Shown here: positions 1 to 13,282 of the stretch, in pieces
Layout of the letters: every line of letters starts with the position of its first letter
Position numbering within the stretch: position 1 is the first letter of the stretch
DNA from: Psettodes erumei
Lineage: Eukaryota > Chordata > Actinopteri > Pleuronectiformes > Psettodidae
DNA: 64,000 bases
Direction: 5' to 3'
Assembly: GCA_016785225.1 (NCBI GenBank)
Contig: JAFBJZ010000901.1
Location: 806,001-870,000, forward strand
Translations under genes and position numbers: made by a program
The notes under the pieces: model-generated
Databases searched by the model: none
What the model was told of the DNA's origin: nothing
Seen by the model: the letters and a program-made list of their open reading frames with translations, nothing else

Positions 1-58
1 TCTACGACTACCTGTGTGAAGGACCAGGAGCACACACTAAGAAGTGTTTGTGTTCATG

Positions 59-3000
59 TTAGGACACTGAAGAAATAGGGTTGTGTGGAGAGCCCATCTG
101 TGTGAGGACCTTGTCCAGCCACTGCAGGGGCCCATGCAGGTGTACCTCGATCCAGCAGGGGGTGCTGGTCACATCTTGACGGTGGTACTCGGCACCCCAG
201 CCCTGAGGAGAGGACACAATATGAAGGTAATTTTTGTCCAACATACCTTAGCCCCCGTCAAAGTGGAATTTGTAGTTGTATAAAATAATCACAGATGTGT
301 ATAAGTAAATTTGAGGTCATGGGAAAAATGCAAGAGTTGCGCTTCTGTAAAATATTTTCTCACAAATCACAACTTCTGTGCACGCTCACTGTTGCACCAC
401 ATGTCTCAGTGAAATGTGGCGCAAAACTGATTTGTGTACATGTGGAGCTATGTGAGCACTTATCAGAGATTGGTAAATGTTTGGCTTCCTCTGTCGGACT
501 CTACCACAGCTCAGTGTTTAAAATATGTTGTATGATATAAAGTATGATTTGTGCACAGCAAGAAAAGACCTGAGATGGTGTAACTGTTGTTACAGAGAGA
601 GAAAAATCTACTATTATATCAATGCGAGGGCATATTTCCTCCGTCACCTCACATTTATTGATACACATTTGTGACTGTTTTATACAACTACAAATTCCAC
701 TTTCACTGGTGCTCTGGTGTTCTGCAGCAAAAGTACCTTCATACACAACTGTGAATCTCAGCTGTGTGAGATGGCAGTTCAGTTAACTTTTAAAATTAAT
801 GGGTGCCAAATTCCCACCTTGTGTACAGTGGGATTTAATGTACTCAACAGTACTTCAAAAGCAAAATTATATTAAGTTACAGTGAGAATGTTTGAGCAAA
901 TAGCAATTCCTACTTAAACCATATATGTTTTAAGTAGGAACATGGGCAAAACAGTGGTCATCACTGGCATTTCTGTCTATGTGTGGTGTATCCCCAGATG
1001 TTTAATTTTACAGGAAGGCTCAGTACCTTGACGAAGCTCATTCTGATGGTGCACATCTTGGTAAGCTCATAGACGACTTCGAAGCCGTGGTTGACGGACT
1101 GGGCGAGGAGCTGAGCAAACAGCTGGTTGTTAAAGATCTTGAGGCTGCAGCCACTGGGGATCTTGCACACTGTGGTGGCATGGAAGCCATGCTGGAAATT
1201 ACAGTTACGGCTCTGGACGAAGATACTGCTGTCGCTCAGACACTCTGCATACACCTCACCACCTACGTAGTACAGGTGTAATCCTGAGAAGAATGAAAGT
1301 GAAAAATGTAGACATACTCAAGACCATGTCCTTTTACTGTAATTGAAATGTTTAAAATATCACATGTTTTAAAAATAAAAGCTTTAATCCAGTAGAGCAA
1401 GTACTGCAAACAAAGATATAAATATGCAGTCACTTCATTGTAACTGAAAAGGATGTTTTTCTCAGATTCTGCCACCGAAAAATGACGAGGGCATCTAAAC
1501 TTGAACTGAAGAATGTCTTAGTCCTGTCACTAGTGTCTGTGAATTGGGGATGAATTACCCTCAGCCCTTTGTGTCACCCCTATCATTCAAAACCACATAC
1601 ATCCTCATAGTATAAAGTTTACTGAAACCCACACAGACTTTTGTCCAACAAAGGCAGGCTTTCTTCCAACTCTTACCATGAGAAAAAAAACACAATTTGG
1701 CCTCAGGGAGACAAGCTGAATGATATTTTTGTTCAAGAAATGACAAATGGGCATCTATAAAAAGCGTGAAGAAAGATTTTCTCAAACAAGCTACTCTTCA
1801 GTTCTTGCTTAGACCAAACGTTGGGTACAGATCGTAAAAAGAAAAAAACATTACAGGTGTGTGTCTTGATATGAATTACCTGCATGAATTGTCCAGCCTA
1901 CCTTTGCCTATGTGCCTGCGTGTGTGTTCAATGGTGGAATTGCGGTTTACGTTGGAAAGCAGGCCCAGGCAGAAGCGGTTCTTGTTGTTGGATGGGTCTG
2001 TGAAGCCGTCCACCAGGACACTGCGGGATGACGCATGAAAAGTCTCACCCACCCGGTTGTTGAGCTCGTAGTAAGCTATAGAACACCAGTACTCTGGTTC
2101 CTCGTAGCATACAGGCCGTAAATCTAAACAGGAACACAAGATAAGGTGGACAAAATACTTCTTTACTTATCTGGCTTATTATGCTATGACATTTTCCATG
2201 ACACGTGTTAATATGGCCTGTTATATTACTTTTTAGTGAACTTTTTAAAGCCTTGCTGTACTAAAATTTTTCATTTCGTTTTGACTGATACATTTTTCAT
2301 GACATTTTCTTGTTTTACGACAATGATGATACTCTTGAAAGAACATTTTTGGACTAACATACTTTTTCGTGGTTTAATATCATATACTAATATGATTTTT
2401 CTATATTAAATGTAAAATATGTTCTTCTTAATATGTTCCCTTCTGCTACCTTCAGGGGTCCCCGGGACCCCTCGCCCATTGCCACGCCCTCTCCCTCCAT
2501 CACGAGGGGAGCAGGAGGGTTAAGTATATATAAAACGCTTGTTTTTATGTAACACGTTTTCTTGCATTTTTAGGAAAAATACAATTTTGAAATTTTTTGC
2601 GTTTATGACATAGTTTTTCACAAACTATAGTATGGCATTTTTTTCTGCATTTTCATGACATACAATTGTTTCACCTTTTATTGCAGTTTTAACACATATT
2701 ATACAATGAAATGTGTATGAAACACCCTCTTTGATGTTTTGGGGCATTTCTAGCAATTTTAATTTTTTTACATTTTTTGCATTTTTTCGACATAGTATAG
2801 TATGGCGTTTTTTTTGTGTTTTCATGACATACGACTTTTTCAAGTTTTACACCTTTTGTTGCATTTTTAACATATATTAAACAATGGAATGTGTATAAAA
2901 CACCCTCCTTTGATGTTTTGGGGCATTTGTAGCTATTTTTATTTTTTTACATTTTTTGCATTTTTTCTGACATAGTATGGCATTTTTTTTGCATTTTCAC

Positions 3001-6000
3001 GACATACAATCTTTTCAAATTTTTCACCTTTTATTGCAGTTTTAACACATATTATACAATGAAATGTGTATGAAACACCCTCTTTGATGTTTTGGGGCAT
3101 TTCTAGCAATTTAAATCTTTTGACATTTTTGCATTTTTTTCGACATAGTATAGTATGGCGTTTTTTGTGTTTTCATGACATACGACTTTTTCAAATTTTA
3201 CACCTTTTGTTGCATTTTTAACATATAGGATACAACGAAATGTGTATAAAACACCCTCTTTGATGTTTTGGGGCATTTCTAGCAATTTCAATTTTTTGAC
3301 ATTTTTTGCATTTTTGAGACATAGTATAGTATGGCGTTTTTTTGTGTTTTCATGACATACGACTTTTTCAAGTTTTACACCTTTTAATGCAGTTTTGACA
3401 TATATTATACAATGAAATGTGTATGAAACACCCTCTTTGATGTTTTGGGGCATTTCTAGCAATTTTAATTTTTTGACATTTTTTGCATTTTTTCGACATA
3501 GTATAGTATGGCGTTTTTTTGTGTTTTCATGACATACGACTTTTTCAAGTTTTACACCTTTTGTTGCATTTTTAACATATATTAAACAATGGAATGTGTA
3601 TAAAACACCCTCCTTTGATGTTTTGGGGCATTTGTAGCTATTTTAATTTTTTTTACATTTTTTGCATTTTTTCTGACATAGTATGGCATTTTTTTTTTTG
3701 CATTTTCACGACATACAATCTTCTCAAATTTTTCACCTTTTATTGCAGTTTTAACACATATTATACAATGAAATGTGTATGAAACACCCTCTTTGATGTT
3801 TTGGGGCATTTCTAGCAATTTTAATTTTTTGACATTTTTTGCATTTTTTCGACATAGTATAGTATGGCGTTTTTTTGTGTTTTCATAACATACAACTTTT
3901 TCAAGTTTTACACCTTTTATTGCAGTTTTGACATATATTATACAATGAAATGTGTATAAAACACCCTCCTTGATGTTTTGGGGGCATTTGTAGCTATTTT
4001 AATTTTTTTTACATTTTTTGCATTTTTTCTGACTTGATGTATGGCATTTTTTTTTTTTTGCATTTTTTTCACATACATGGCAATATTTTCAAACTTTTTT
4101 TTTCACCTTTTATTGCAGTTTTAACATATATTATACAATGAAATGTGTATGAAACACCCTCTTTGATGTTTTGGGGCATTTTCTAGCAATTTTAATTTTT
4201 TGACATTTTTTGCATTTTTTTCGACATAGTATAGTATGGCATGTTTTTTTGTGTTTTCATGACATATCTTTTGACTTTTTCAAGTTTTACACCTTTTATT
4301 GCACCTTTTTTTTAACATATATTATACAATGAAATGTGTATAAAACACCCTCTTTGATGTTTTGGGGCATTTTGTAGCTTTTTATTTTTTTTTTTGACAT
4401 TTTTGCATTTTTCTGACATAGTATAGCATTTTTTTTGTGTTTTTCATGACATACGACTTTTCAAATTTTTACACCTTTTGTTGCATTTTTAACATATATT
4501 ATACAATGAATGTGTATGAAACACCCTCCTGTGATATTTTGGGGTGTTTTTTGGGATCTTAGATTCTTTGACTTTTTTTTGTTGCATATTTTCGACATAT
4601 ATGACGATTTTTCCATGACATGCTGGTCTATGATCTCTTTCGTGTTTTCAACTGCTATTATGCTATAGAATGTTTATAAAACACTATGCTTTGACGCATT
4701 TTTAGGCCATATCAAATTTTGACATTTTTGACTTTTTTCAGCATAGTATACTGGTATTTTTCTGGCATTTTACTCATATCCTAAATTATCACCTTTTTTG
4801 CATTTTTAATACATATTAGGCTGTGGAATGTTCAAACATAGTATTCTTTAATGTTTTGTTTGTTTTTATTTTTAGGAAAAATAACATTTTTACATTTCTC
4901 GCATTTTACCGGCACACTACACAAGGACATTTGCAGGTTTTTTTTTGCAGTTTTTGACATACAAAATTATGACAACTTTTGCATTGTTAACATTTATGCT
5001 ATGGGATGTTCACAAAACACTTTTCTTAAGTCTTTTCTTGTATTTCTAGGAAAAATTATTTTTTTCCATTTTCCGTGTTTATACGACATACTATACTTTT
5101 GCGGGGCGGGGGGTTTGCATTTCTTTTGGCCTACTAAATTTTGACCTTTTCTCCATTTCTAACGCATATTACGCTATGGAATATTTACAAAAACTATTCT
5201 TGGGCGTTTTGATGCATTTATAGGAAAAAATAAATTTAAAACATTATCCTCATACTAAAACATAACACATTATTATGAAATTTTATCATCTAATATCCAG
5301 TAAAAATGCTAAAATCACCATATTACAGTATGTCAGAAAATGCAACCTAACAGCATTGTATTGTTCATAGAAGAATGTAAACGAAATATAATATGTTGTA
5401 AAAAAACTAAATCATGTTTGTCAGTAGACCAAATATTGTCATGTCATGGTATTCCTTAATATGTACAAACACCACATATATTATATGTATGTATACTTAC
5501 TGAACATAAAGTTACCTGTGTGTGGAGCGGAAAATGTAAGTTTAGTTGTTCCTGTGGGGTTGCTGGGCTTCACATCTTCTTGAGGGCTAGTTTCCATCAT
5601 ACTGTATGGAGGTGGGGGAGTCTCAGCTGGAAAAGTATGTCAAATATCATGGGAAGAAAGTAAACCCAGGTGGCGCACATTGACCAGAGATGCAAGTTTG
5701 AGACACTATGGTAATACAAAAAGTGTACTACAGTGACAGTAACACTTCAGCCTACTTGCGTGACAGGTGTAACACTTAATGATTCCACTTTTTTGTTTAA
5801 ATTCCTACCTGTGATATGATAGGGGCTGCCAGGCTCTGCACAGCTGTTGGGGGAGTTGGGGTAACTGTGTGAGGTGGGAGACTGGGCTAGGGAGGAGGAG
5901 AGGGAAGAAGAAGGAGAGGAGGAGGAGAAGGAGGAGCAGGGCACTGGAGGGAAGGAGTCCGGGTAAGTAGCGTTCTGGGGCATCAGAGGCTCGTTGTGCA

Positions 6001-7838
6001 GAGAGGCGTTCCTGAACTTTGCCAGTAGGCTATGCTGAGGGTTGAACTCGCTGTGGCGTGGGACCAGAACTGGTGGCAGCACTGACAAAGAGACACAGAG
6101 CAAGAGCCAGACACTGTTATAAAAGATTAAATTGCTTCAAATCCTTTTGCCTTAGAAACACTACATTGGTTCAGATGGCCTTCCTCTATTTGGGGACCCC
6201 TTAAAAAAGGTTAATGTTCCAATATTAACATTCATATTCTTCACTTATGTGTACCTGGAGTCTCCACACGCCTGTAGTGGTAGGGGTTGACACAGATGTC
6301 CTTTTGCTTGGAGCCGAAGGGGAACTCGCAGCACTCCAGGGCTTTCAGTTCATGGTGGGACTGCAGGTCAGGCCATCGCCACACCCTGCAGTAGATGACG
6401 TGGGGCAGACCCTTCCTGTGGGACACCTGCAACCTCCCATCCAGAGATCGAGGGATAGTCACACACTTGCCTGTGGGATTAAAAAGTAAAACAGAAAGCA
6501 CCTTGGTAAAGCTTGATGAAAACTTTTAAAATTGAAATGTGCAACCGGTATAGGATCAGCTTAAATTATTAAGTCCAGTAAAAAATCTGCTGTAATTTTG
6601 TATTTACTACTATACTCTGTATGCTAAGCTAATTAAGAGACTCTAGATAAGATGTCCTTCGATTTTTCACAATTAGACTGGTATTTCACATTTCAGGCTT
6701 TTAAAACAATAGAACTTTTCAAAACTGTTCAGAAATAGAGGTACGGCAGGGTCTTATGTAACAAGTCCATGTGCATTGACAAAAGGCAATCAAAACTGCA
6801 ATCCAACCTGTGAAATCACACGGCACTTCACTGACTAGACCAGAGGTTCCCCACTTGTAAACATTATGACCCATAAAATTAAGCATTACTTGTTCCTGTG
6901 ATGATCAGTACAGGAACCAGTCGCAAGACAGTGTGTGCTGACAATGATCTTTATTAGCGACAGTCCAAAATCCGCAAATCCAAAAATCCGTATCTCAAGT
7001 CCGTAAGAAGGGTCAGAAAACCAGAGCAGCAAAACCAGAGGCGTAGTCAAACAGTCCGAGTCAGAAAAACAGCAAACAAATCCAAGGGGCTAGAGCAATA
7101 AACGGTGGTCAGGCAAAACTGGGTCTACGAAAACAGATCAGGCTAAGCGTACAGGGATCTCGGCTTGGGCATGAAATGGTCACATTCGACACCAGGGAAG
7201 TGTGAAGCAGGGTTTAAATACACCGGGGAGTGATGAGCAAATGAGACACAGGTGCGAGGAATTAGTCAGGTGATTAACCAAGAGCGGGGTAAGAACACCA
7301 GGGGGAGCCCTAACAGATAACACCAGGCAGAAACCCAAAAGGACATGGATCATAACAGTTCCCCCTTGTCACATGTTGCATAATCATGTCAGTTCGTTGT
7401 CTAACATGTGTGTGAGTCATTTTCCCCTCTCAAAATGTTTCATTTCAATTAATCAATTCAAGTTGTTAGAGATACAGAGAAATAAGTCATCAGGATTTTT
7501 GCAAGAATCAAACAGACAGCTTCCTATTCTGTAAATCATCTCAAAGACCCTCGGGTTTATTTTGTGACATCCTGCAAGGTCTCCAATCTCCAGACTGCAA
7601 ACCACTAAACTCAACTACAGTATATTGGATACTGGTACTCACTGGGCTGCCCAGGGCAGCTGAGGGCCCTCTCCAATTCCTCCATTGCCCCCTTCTTCTT
7701 CTTTAGTTTCTTCACTAGGGAGTCAACAGCCTTTTCGGCCCACTTCTCCTCCTCATCACCTTGTTTCCACCCGAGCAGGCGTTTCACTGCCGGGCTGGTG
7801 AAGGAGAATAGGGATGTAATGGAGGTTGAGGAGTTCAT
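59..7838 (-). CDS. smad9: Smad9 (Smad8), receptor-regulated SMAD of the BMP pathway
   Basis: Seven coding exons on the minus strand: 7838-7643, 6470-6255, 6081-5809, 5626-5516, 2123-1902, 1283-1027, 202-59. They sum to 1419 nt, 472 residues, with every junction GT-AG and in phase. MH1 (about residues 10-137) carries the SLDGRLQVSHRKGLPHVIY DNA-binding hairpin and the zinc-binding Cys/His set. The linker (138-265) has SP phosphosites and a PPPPY motif near 232-236 that in R-SMADs binds Smurf WW domains. MH2 ends in SSVS (469-472), the type I BMP receptor phosphorylation site. RPVCYEEP, VGETF and NNQLFAQLL favour Smad9 over Smad1/5. The protein shuttles to the nucleus with Smad4. The start is the ATG at 7836-7838; a GTG just upstream is not needed. 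The symbol rests on remembered family differences; R-SMAD identity itself is certain. Confidence 0.95.
2560..5240. repeat. Intronic satellite array, monomer about 178 bp, in smad9 intron 4
   Basis: A block containing GATGTTTTGGGGCATTT recurs near 2732, 2911, 3083, 3261, 3437, 3614, 3791, 3970, 4164 and 4351, giving a period close to 178 bp and about ten to eleven good copies. Decayed copies continue to about 5240. Two monomer types are visible: one with CGACATAGTATAGTATGGCG and one with CTGACATAGTATGGCA plus ACGACATACAATC. The array lies between the fourth and fifth coding exons. It keeps long open frames on the minus strand only because of low stop density, with no sign of selection for a protein. 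Confidence 0.9.
5889..5936. repeat. 48-nt homopurine tract inside smad9 exon 3
   Basis: An uninterrupted G/A run on the plus strand corresponds to TCC/TCT serine codons of the Smad9 linker (the SSFSSSSPSSSLSSS stretch). It is coding and polymorphism-prone, and is a homopurine-homopyrimidine run of the kind that can form triplex DNA. Confidence 0.8.
6897..7357 (-). mobile_element. Solo LTR of an LTR retrotransposon, with 5-bp target duplication
   Basis: The 461-bp element starts TGTGATGATC and ends GATCATAACA on the plus strand, so the termini are near-perfect inverted repeats with TG...CA ends. GTTCC flanks it on both sides (6892-6896 and 7358-7362), a clean 5-bp target-site duplication. Read on the minus strand it has a TATTTAAACC TATA box at 7220-7211 and an AATAAA signal at 6955-6950, giving a U3-R-U5 order. 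No internal region or coding sequence remains. It sits in smad9 intron 1 (between the first and second coding exons). Gypsy or BEL/Pao origin fits the duplication length but cannot be decided here. Confidence 0.85.
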
Positions 7839-7952
7839 CACGAGATGAATAAATGGGGGGTGAGATGAGCCGATGGGTGACGTTTAGGGAATAAAAGTTC
7901 CCTTGAGGACAGCAGTGAAGAAGCAAATGAGTAGCCAGGGCAGATGAGGAAA
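7839..7952 (-). other. smad9: smad9 5'UTR portion of the first coding exon
   Basis: A strong pyrimidine tract ending in TTAG is seen on the minus strand just above 7952, giving a probable acceptor there. The exon would then carry about 114 nt of 5'UTR before the ATG at 7838. This implies at least one further noncoding exon upstream. I infer this from the acceptor alone. Confidence 0.5.
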
Positions 7953-10148
7953 CTAAGAGGTAAGGATAAAAGAGGTAGAGTGATGAGTCTGTGCAAACAG
8001 AGGCTGTTTGTTGTATTCCGCTGTTACTTCCGAGCACTGCTGGCAGAGGAGCTGGACTCCCGCCAGTGCAGCACAAACCCTAAATCTCCTCTCTTCAGTT
8101 GGCACAAAAGGGATCCAGCAGCAGAGCCTCTTGTAGGGAAAGGTTATTCCTCACACAGCCAGAAATTCAGGTCAAGTTTCAGTCACCTGGCAGGAGAAAA
8201 GAGAGATGGTATTAACTGCTAAATTAGCTCAAAAAGATGTATGGCTGCAGAGTGTGTTCAGAGGTTAGGTTAAAACGAGACCTTGGGATTTAATTGTAGA
8301 AGAGTTGAGCCAGTGTAACTGAGGTGATTAGCTGGTCTGGTGTGATGACAGTAGCCAGACTGAAATCAAACACCGGACACCACATTATCAAAATCGACTA
8401 ATATTTAATGATCTGGGTACAAGAGAAGGATTTTCATGATAAGGGGGCTGTATCAGCAAGACAACAGCGTGCCATGTCTCCAACATGCTGAAGAACAACA
8501 AGGTCATTATTCTCCACTGGAGAAAAAGGGAACATGCATGAAAAACAGTTTTGAGAAAGAGCAGGGCAAAAGATGGCCAAGCTCATTTCTAGATTCACCA
8601 ACAATGAGGAATGTCCTTTCTGGCCTCTGTTTCTATGATCATGCCACTGACGCCCAGGAGCCATACTGTCTGGCCAGAACACATCACAGGACAGGAGGGG
8701 GAGAGGGAGAGAGAGGGAGGGAGACAGACGGAGAGAGAGGGAGCACTCCTTGTTTTTGTGTCCTTCTGTCCATAGAAAACTACTGCTTTGTGCGTTAGCA
8801 TATATAAGTATTCCATCTATTCCAATTTATTTAGACAGTCTGTTTAAGTTTCCAGGAGCACTGTCTTACTGATAAATCAACTTACCTCAAAATATTTATA
8901 CAGTAAAGTAAGTAGGTGTCTGAGGTTCAACAGTAATTCTATTATGGTGATCACCTTGTTAAATCCCCTGCGGCTGAAGGTCCTGCAGCACAGGGTATCA
9001 TATTTAACCCATGTGGCACACAAAAACGTTTTGTTTTTGTAGTACTGTTGTAAAGCATTCTTGCCTGTCAGATGATAGCGGCTCGTTTGCTCCTTCTGCT
9101 CTGCATGCACGCCAGATGCAGATACAAAAACAATCTTGGGAGACTTCATAAAGGTGAACTGGCTTTTGGCACGGACATCACGCAACAGAGCCAGATAGGA
9201 GTTCTGCGTTAAATCTGGAACTTTGTGGCTTTACAGCGAGACGGATCTTCAAAATACACATAGGTAATGAGTAGTGCGAATCAGCCTAACTACATTATGC
9301 CCTGTGCTTGCTGACAGAAATGTGACCGACACTGGTTTCCCGCAAACAGACACAAGACAGCTGAGGCTTACAATGACGGCGCAACAGCGTCCAATGCGGC
9401 ATCAGTCTGCCGCTGCAGCCGCTGCAGCCGCTGCTTCTGCTTTTATGGAGCCTGGCGTCACTCAGTCTGCAGGCTCAGATAGGCTAATTAGACCTACCTA
9501 ATGTTTTATCGCAGGGACACCCCCTCCCAAAAAAGTAAACACGCCGGCTTCTATTACTGCTACTACATCGAGTCGTATTGCAGCCACAAAGCCCGGGTTC
9601 TGGCCCGGGTTCTGGCCCGGTCACTGAACGCACACCTTGACGGGAGCTTTGAACAGAAGTTTTGGAATCCTAAATTCATTCCTGTCATAGTTTGATAACA
9701 TCACCGCAGACAAAACTTGAACCAGGCAATCAAGCACATGAATCAGCGAGAAATCTGCTTTCTACGTTTTTGTTGAATTTTGAATTCAAATAGCCAAGTA
9801 TATATGCTATTGACTTAGGCTATGATAAGACCGTAGAATACTTAGGTAAACCCATCCATCAAAATGTCTGAACATAACGTTAGAATATTTAATTAACAAA
9901 AAGTCGCCAAATAGTGCAAGTTTTAACGACAACTATTTAACCGAGTTAACAGGACTACAACCCCCACAACAACATGTGAAAGCTATTCGCAATTTCGGCA
10001 AATATAGGTAAAAAGTCTTAATTCTCTCACCACTGTTGTGACAACAAGTGCAGCGGTCTTGAGCGTGTGAAGACTTCCCTGATGTAGTAGGTTAGGCCGG
10101 CACGCTGTGGCGGCGAAGGTGTGTACGTGTGTGCGGGTTGTGTCTGCG

Positions 10149-10184
<36 letters not shown>

Positions 10185-10649
10185 GACTTGCAAGTGTCAA
10201 GTTGACATCTATAAAACCTTGCATCCAGTTGCAGATTTCAAAATAAAGGCATTGTTTACTAGCAGTAAAGCTGTGACGCAAAGATTTCGGCAGAGACGAA
10301 CGTTAAGTAACAGGTGATTTATTTTTTCATAAAAATAAAGAGAAAGTTTAGTGTGATAGAAAATATACTAGCTCACCAAACATAAATAATGTGCGTGGGC
10401 TGTAAATCCGACTGTTGTTAGGCTTTGATTAATGGCTATGACTTTCTGATTAAATTCATCTTCATTATTTTTTGACGCTTTTCTTATGAAACACTACATT
10501 TTTAAGCTTTTAATATGCTTTTAAAACAGCGAATAAACAAACAATTGACCACTGCACTTTTTCAGATGGCACACTCCTGACCACCCAACCAGCATGTTTG
10601 TCCGGGGACGACTCATCGCTGAGGATAAATGCGTGAACACCCGCCTTTA
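7953..10649. other. Upstream flank/5' introns of smad9, no coding exon seen
   Basis: No exon with a family signature is visible. The stretch holds an imperfect GA-rich run (about 8697-8742), a GCAGCCGCT triplet-like repeat (9408-9440), a 12-bp tandem GGCCCGGGTTCT motif (about 9591-9620) and a TG microsatellite (10151-10183). Noncoding smad9 exons could lie here. Confidence 0.5.
10151..10183. repeat. (TG)n microsatellite
   Basis: About 16 uninterrupted TG units upstream of smad9. Other dinucleotide arrays lie at 11465-11505, 20845-20872, 34202-34226, 38935-38968 (GA) and 47382-47409. Confidence 0.9.
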
Positions 10650-10930
10650 TTGTGAAGGTCACAATCGCGGTAATTTCCGGTATTGCCCCGTTTCTCTGCG
10701 GACACTTTGACGCAGGTTTGAAGGGCCCGGAGCCTCCACTCCTCCAGCCGCCCCAGTCAAGCGCCACACTGCCTCGGCGGCGTCAGCTTGGCTGGAACCG
10801 CAGCGCCTGTATGCTAGATCCCTCCGCCTTCGCCCCCTCCCGCCCCCCACCCACTCCTGGAACTTTCCCAGGATTTCAGGGATTTCAGATCCAGGCCCTA
10901 GCCTACGTGCGCGTGCGCGCCACCTGAGCC
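10650..10930. promoter_or_regulatory. GC-rich candidate promoter of smad9
   Basis: This is the most GC- and CpG-rich stretch upstream of smad9, with CCCGCCCCC-type GC boxes near 10839 and a GCGTGCGCGC run near 10910. It lies about 3 kb above the first coding exon, the right side for a minus-strand promoter. Assignment is by composition and position only. Confidence 0.35.
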
Positions 10931-11465
10931 GTGCCCAGTATCTCAGATCAGGCAGAGTTGGCTCTAACTAATGGAGGCCAGGAAGAAAAACAATCCCACC
11001 TGTTTCTTTTTCCACACTACTTACTACTCTACAAATGTTCTAGGCCTGGTAGTAAAATTTCCTTTCACTGATTCAGTGTGTTCGTCATTTCTTAAGTTCA
11101 GTGAATGTGGTAGTTTGTTTGGTAGCCTTTTCCTTCATCCTAGTAGACTTTTATTTTGTTATTGTTATTATGCATACAGGTTAGGCTATATTAATAAGAT
11201 GAAGGTGGTGGGCATCAGTGCAGTGATATGCCATGACATGCAACCACTTCCTAGGGGAGGTTGCAAATGTCCTGCAAATGTCCTGGCCTGCTTTAAAGAT
11301 GTTGGAAACCCTAACCGGTTAATAATCTATAACTGTTCTAAATCTGTAACCGTTATCAAATGGTTCCAAATTATAGCCAGTAAAAAGGTGACCATAACTA
11401 TGGTATTTCTTCTTTGTCACGTGCACACACTGTACACCTGTAGTCTAAACAATGCAACAATATAA

Positions 11466-11504
<39 letters not shown>

Positions 11505-13282
11505 AAGTCGACTGGAGGAGGGTCTGTTGCTGCCGACTCATACGAATTCAGTGATTATTTTGAAAGCCGCAACCTCGTGTTTGTATTTTTTTTTCTTTCT
11601 TTCACGTTAACCACTATCTATTGTCGGGGAGCCACACAGAGGTCTTTCTCATTGCGGATGGATACGATCCTTTATTGGGAGTGCCGTGACTGGTCCAGTT
11701 AATGACGCAAGCCCGGCTGGCGACAGTGAGTCTACAAGTTTGACATTTTCACAGTTTACAGCAACTGCTGCGGAACGTAACAATACTCCTAACACCGACT
11801 GAAACCACTCTGGGGATTCTGTCTAAAACCTTATGGTTGCTTTTTTTTTCTCCAGCTACCAGGTGGATCATCAAATTGCACCACCAGGATAAGCAGCCGG
11901 TGTGCTCCCTCCACAAATAGGTGGAGGTCTATCAAAGCCTAGGATTTCCAAAGTCCGGGAATGCGCGATAGGGTTTCCAAAGCAAAACGATGAACACTGG
12001 AGTTGATTTTTTTCACTCTTCAGAAGTAAGCTGCCAACTGCAAAAATAAATCATACTAATAATGACGGTTGGTTTATAAATTTAGCGTTAGTGTTGCCTT
12101 CCACCTCACCTTTGACACCTTTGATTCTTTTACTTTCACAGTCAGTAGGTGACATATTTAAGTTTTTAAAGAAGTAAGACTATAAAAGCGCAGCCAGATT
12201 ATGATTCATCGTCTCCGTGTCTTGTCTGGTTTCACAGAGGGCAGGCAGACAGACAGGCAGACAGGCTACAAACAGGATGCTCTCCCCGGGGCTCCGGGAG
12301 GCCCCAGAGACATCCGCATCAGCGCAAACCGTAGACCTCAGACTTGCATAAGAAAACAGCTCCATGAAGAACTTCATTTACTGAGACCACAAAAACGCTC
12401 GCTGGACATTTTCCAAGAAGATGTCCACATGAGGCTTAGGAGGCAGGAAAGGGGGATGATTTTGGGCGATAAATAATGTAATCCAGGATTTCCCACTCTC
12501 TTTCATCTCAAGGAAAAGCCAAACTCATGATAATGCATCCTCCCCACCCCCACCGCCCACCCCTACCCTCCATAAAACTTTATATCACGGATCCCAGCTA
12601 ACTTCATTTCAGGATTTTAGCCGTTAAATCAAATTTTATACCAAATTAAATAAACTGTAAGTAGAGTCAGATCCTGGAGATTTCTACTAATAATATTTAA
12701 CAGACATGTTCCTGACCCCAGTGCTCTCTGTAGAATGTCCTACAAAAACCCTACGGTTTGAGAACCAGTGACCCAGGATTAAAGCCATTCAGCATTGTCA
12801 CACTGTGCACCCCCGTGTTGAAAATAGTGCATCTGTTAAATTTTGTGGCAAGATATCGAGCACTTCAAGAACGATTACATTCGCAGGGTGAAGCTTTGTG
12901 TCAGGCCGGAAGCTGACTGATGGGGGATCGTCACACAACCTACCAAAGTTTCAAATGTTATCAACAATGTTAAACACTGGGTAAAAACTCTTGGTATTAC
13001 ATTTAATACCAAGAGATTTTGGGGGGGGAAGTCACATCTTACCAGCAGAATTTCTCTGTTTTACTTTATCTCTGTTTGTATTGTTTCATGTCAAATTTTA
13101 ATGATTTCAAAAATGAATATACAAGATATTACAGGGTCATGAGTCATGCCCTCTCACCGCAGGTCTTCACTGGGATTTTTTTGCTGTTGTGGCTTTTCGG
13201 CTCCAGCCAAAGTCAAAGTGTCAGAGTAACCAAACTTTTTTTGTCATAAACCATTTGAAAAAAACATTTGCTTACTAGTTTT
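10931..13282. other. Intergenic region between smad9 and alg5
   Basis: No coding signature. It contains a compound (CA)n(TA)n microsatellite at 11465-11505 and a degenerate GCAGACAGACAG tandem near 12240-12270. Short frames here have no codon-level resemblance to known proteins. Confidence 0.5.

Noticed and set aside
3103..3462. 119-codon minus-strand frame in the smad9 intron
   Set aside because: It is a read-through of satellite monomers; the same peptide recurs in neighbouring copies and has frame breaks between them.
7836..7841. Alternative GTG start of smad9 one codon upstream
   Set aside because: The ATG at 7838 matches the usual R-SMAD N-terminus; GTG starts are not expected in vertebrate mRNAs of this family.
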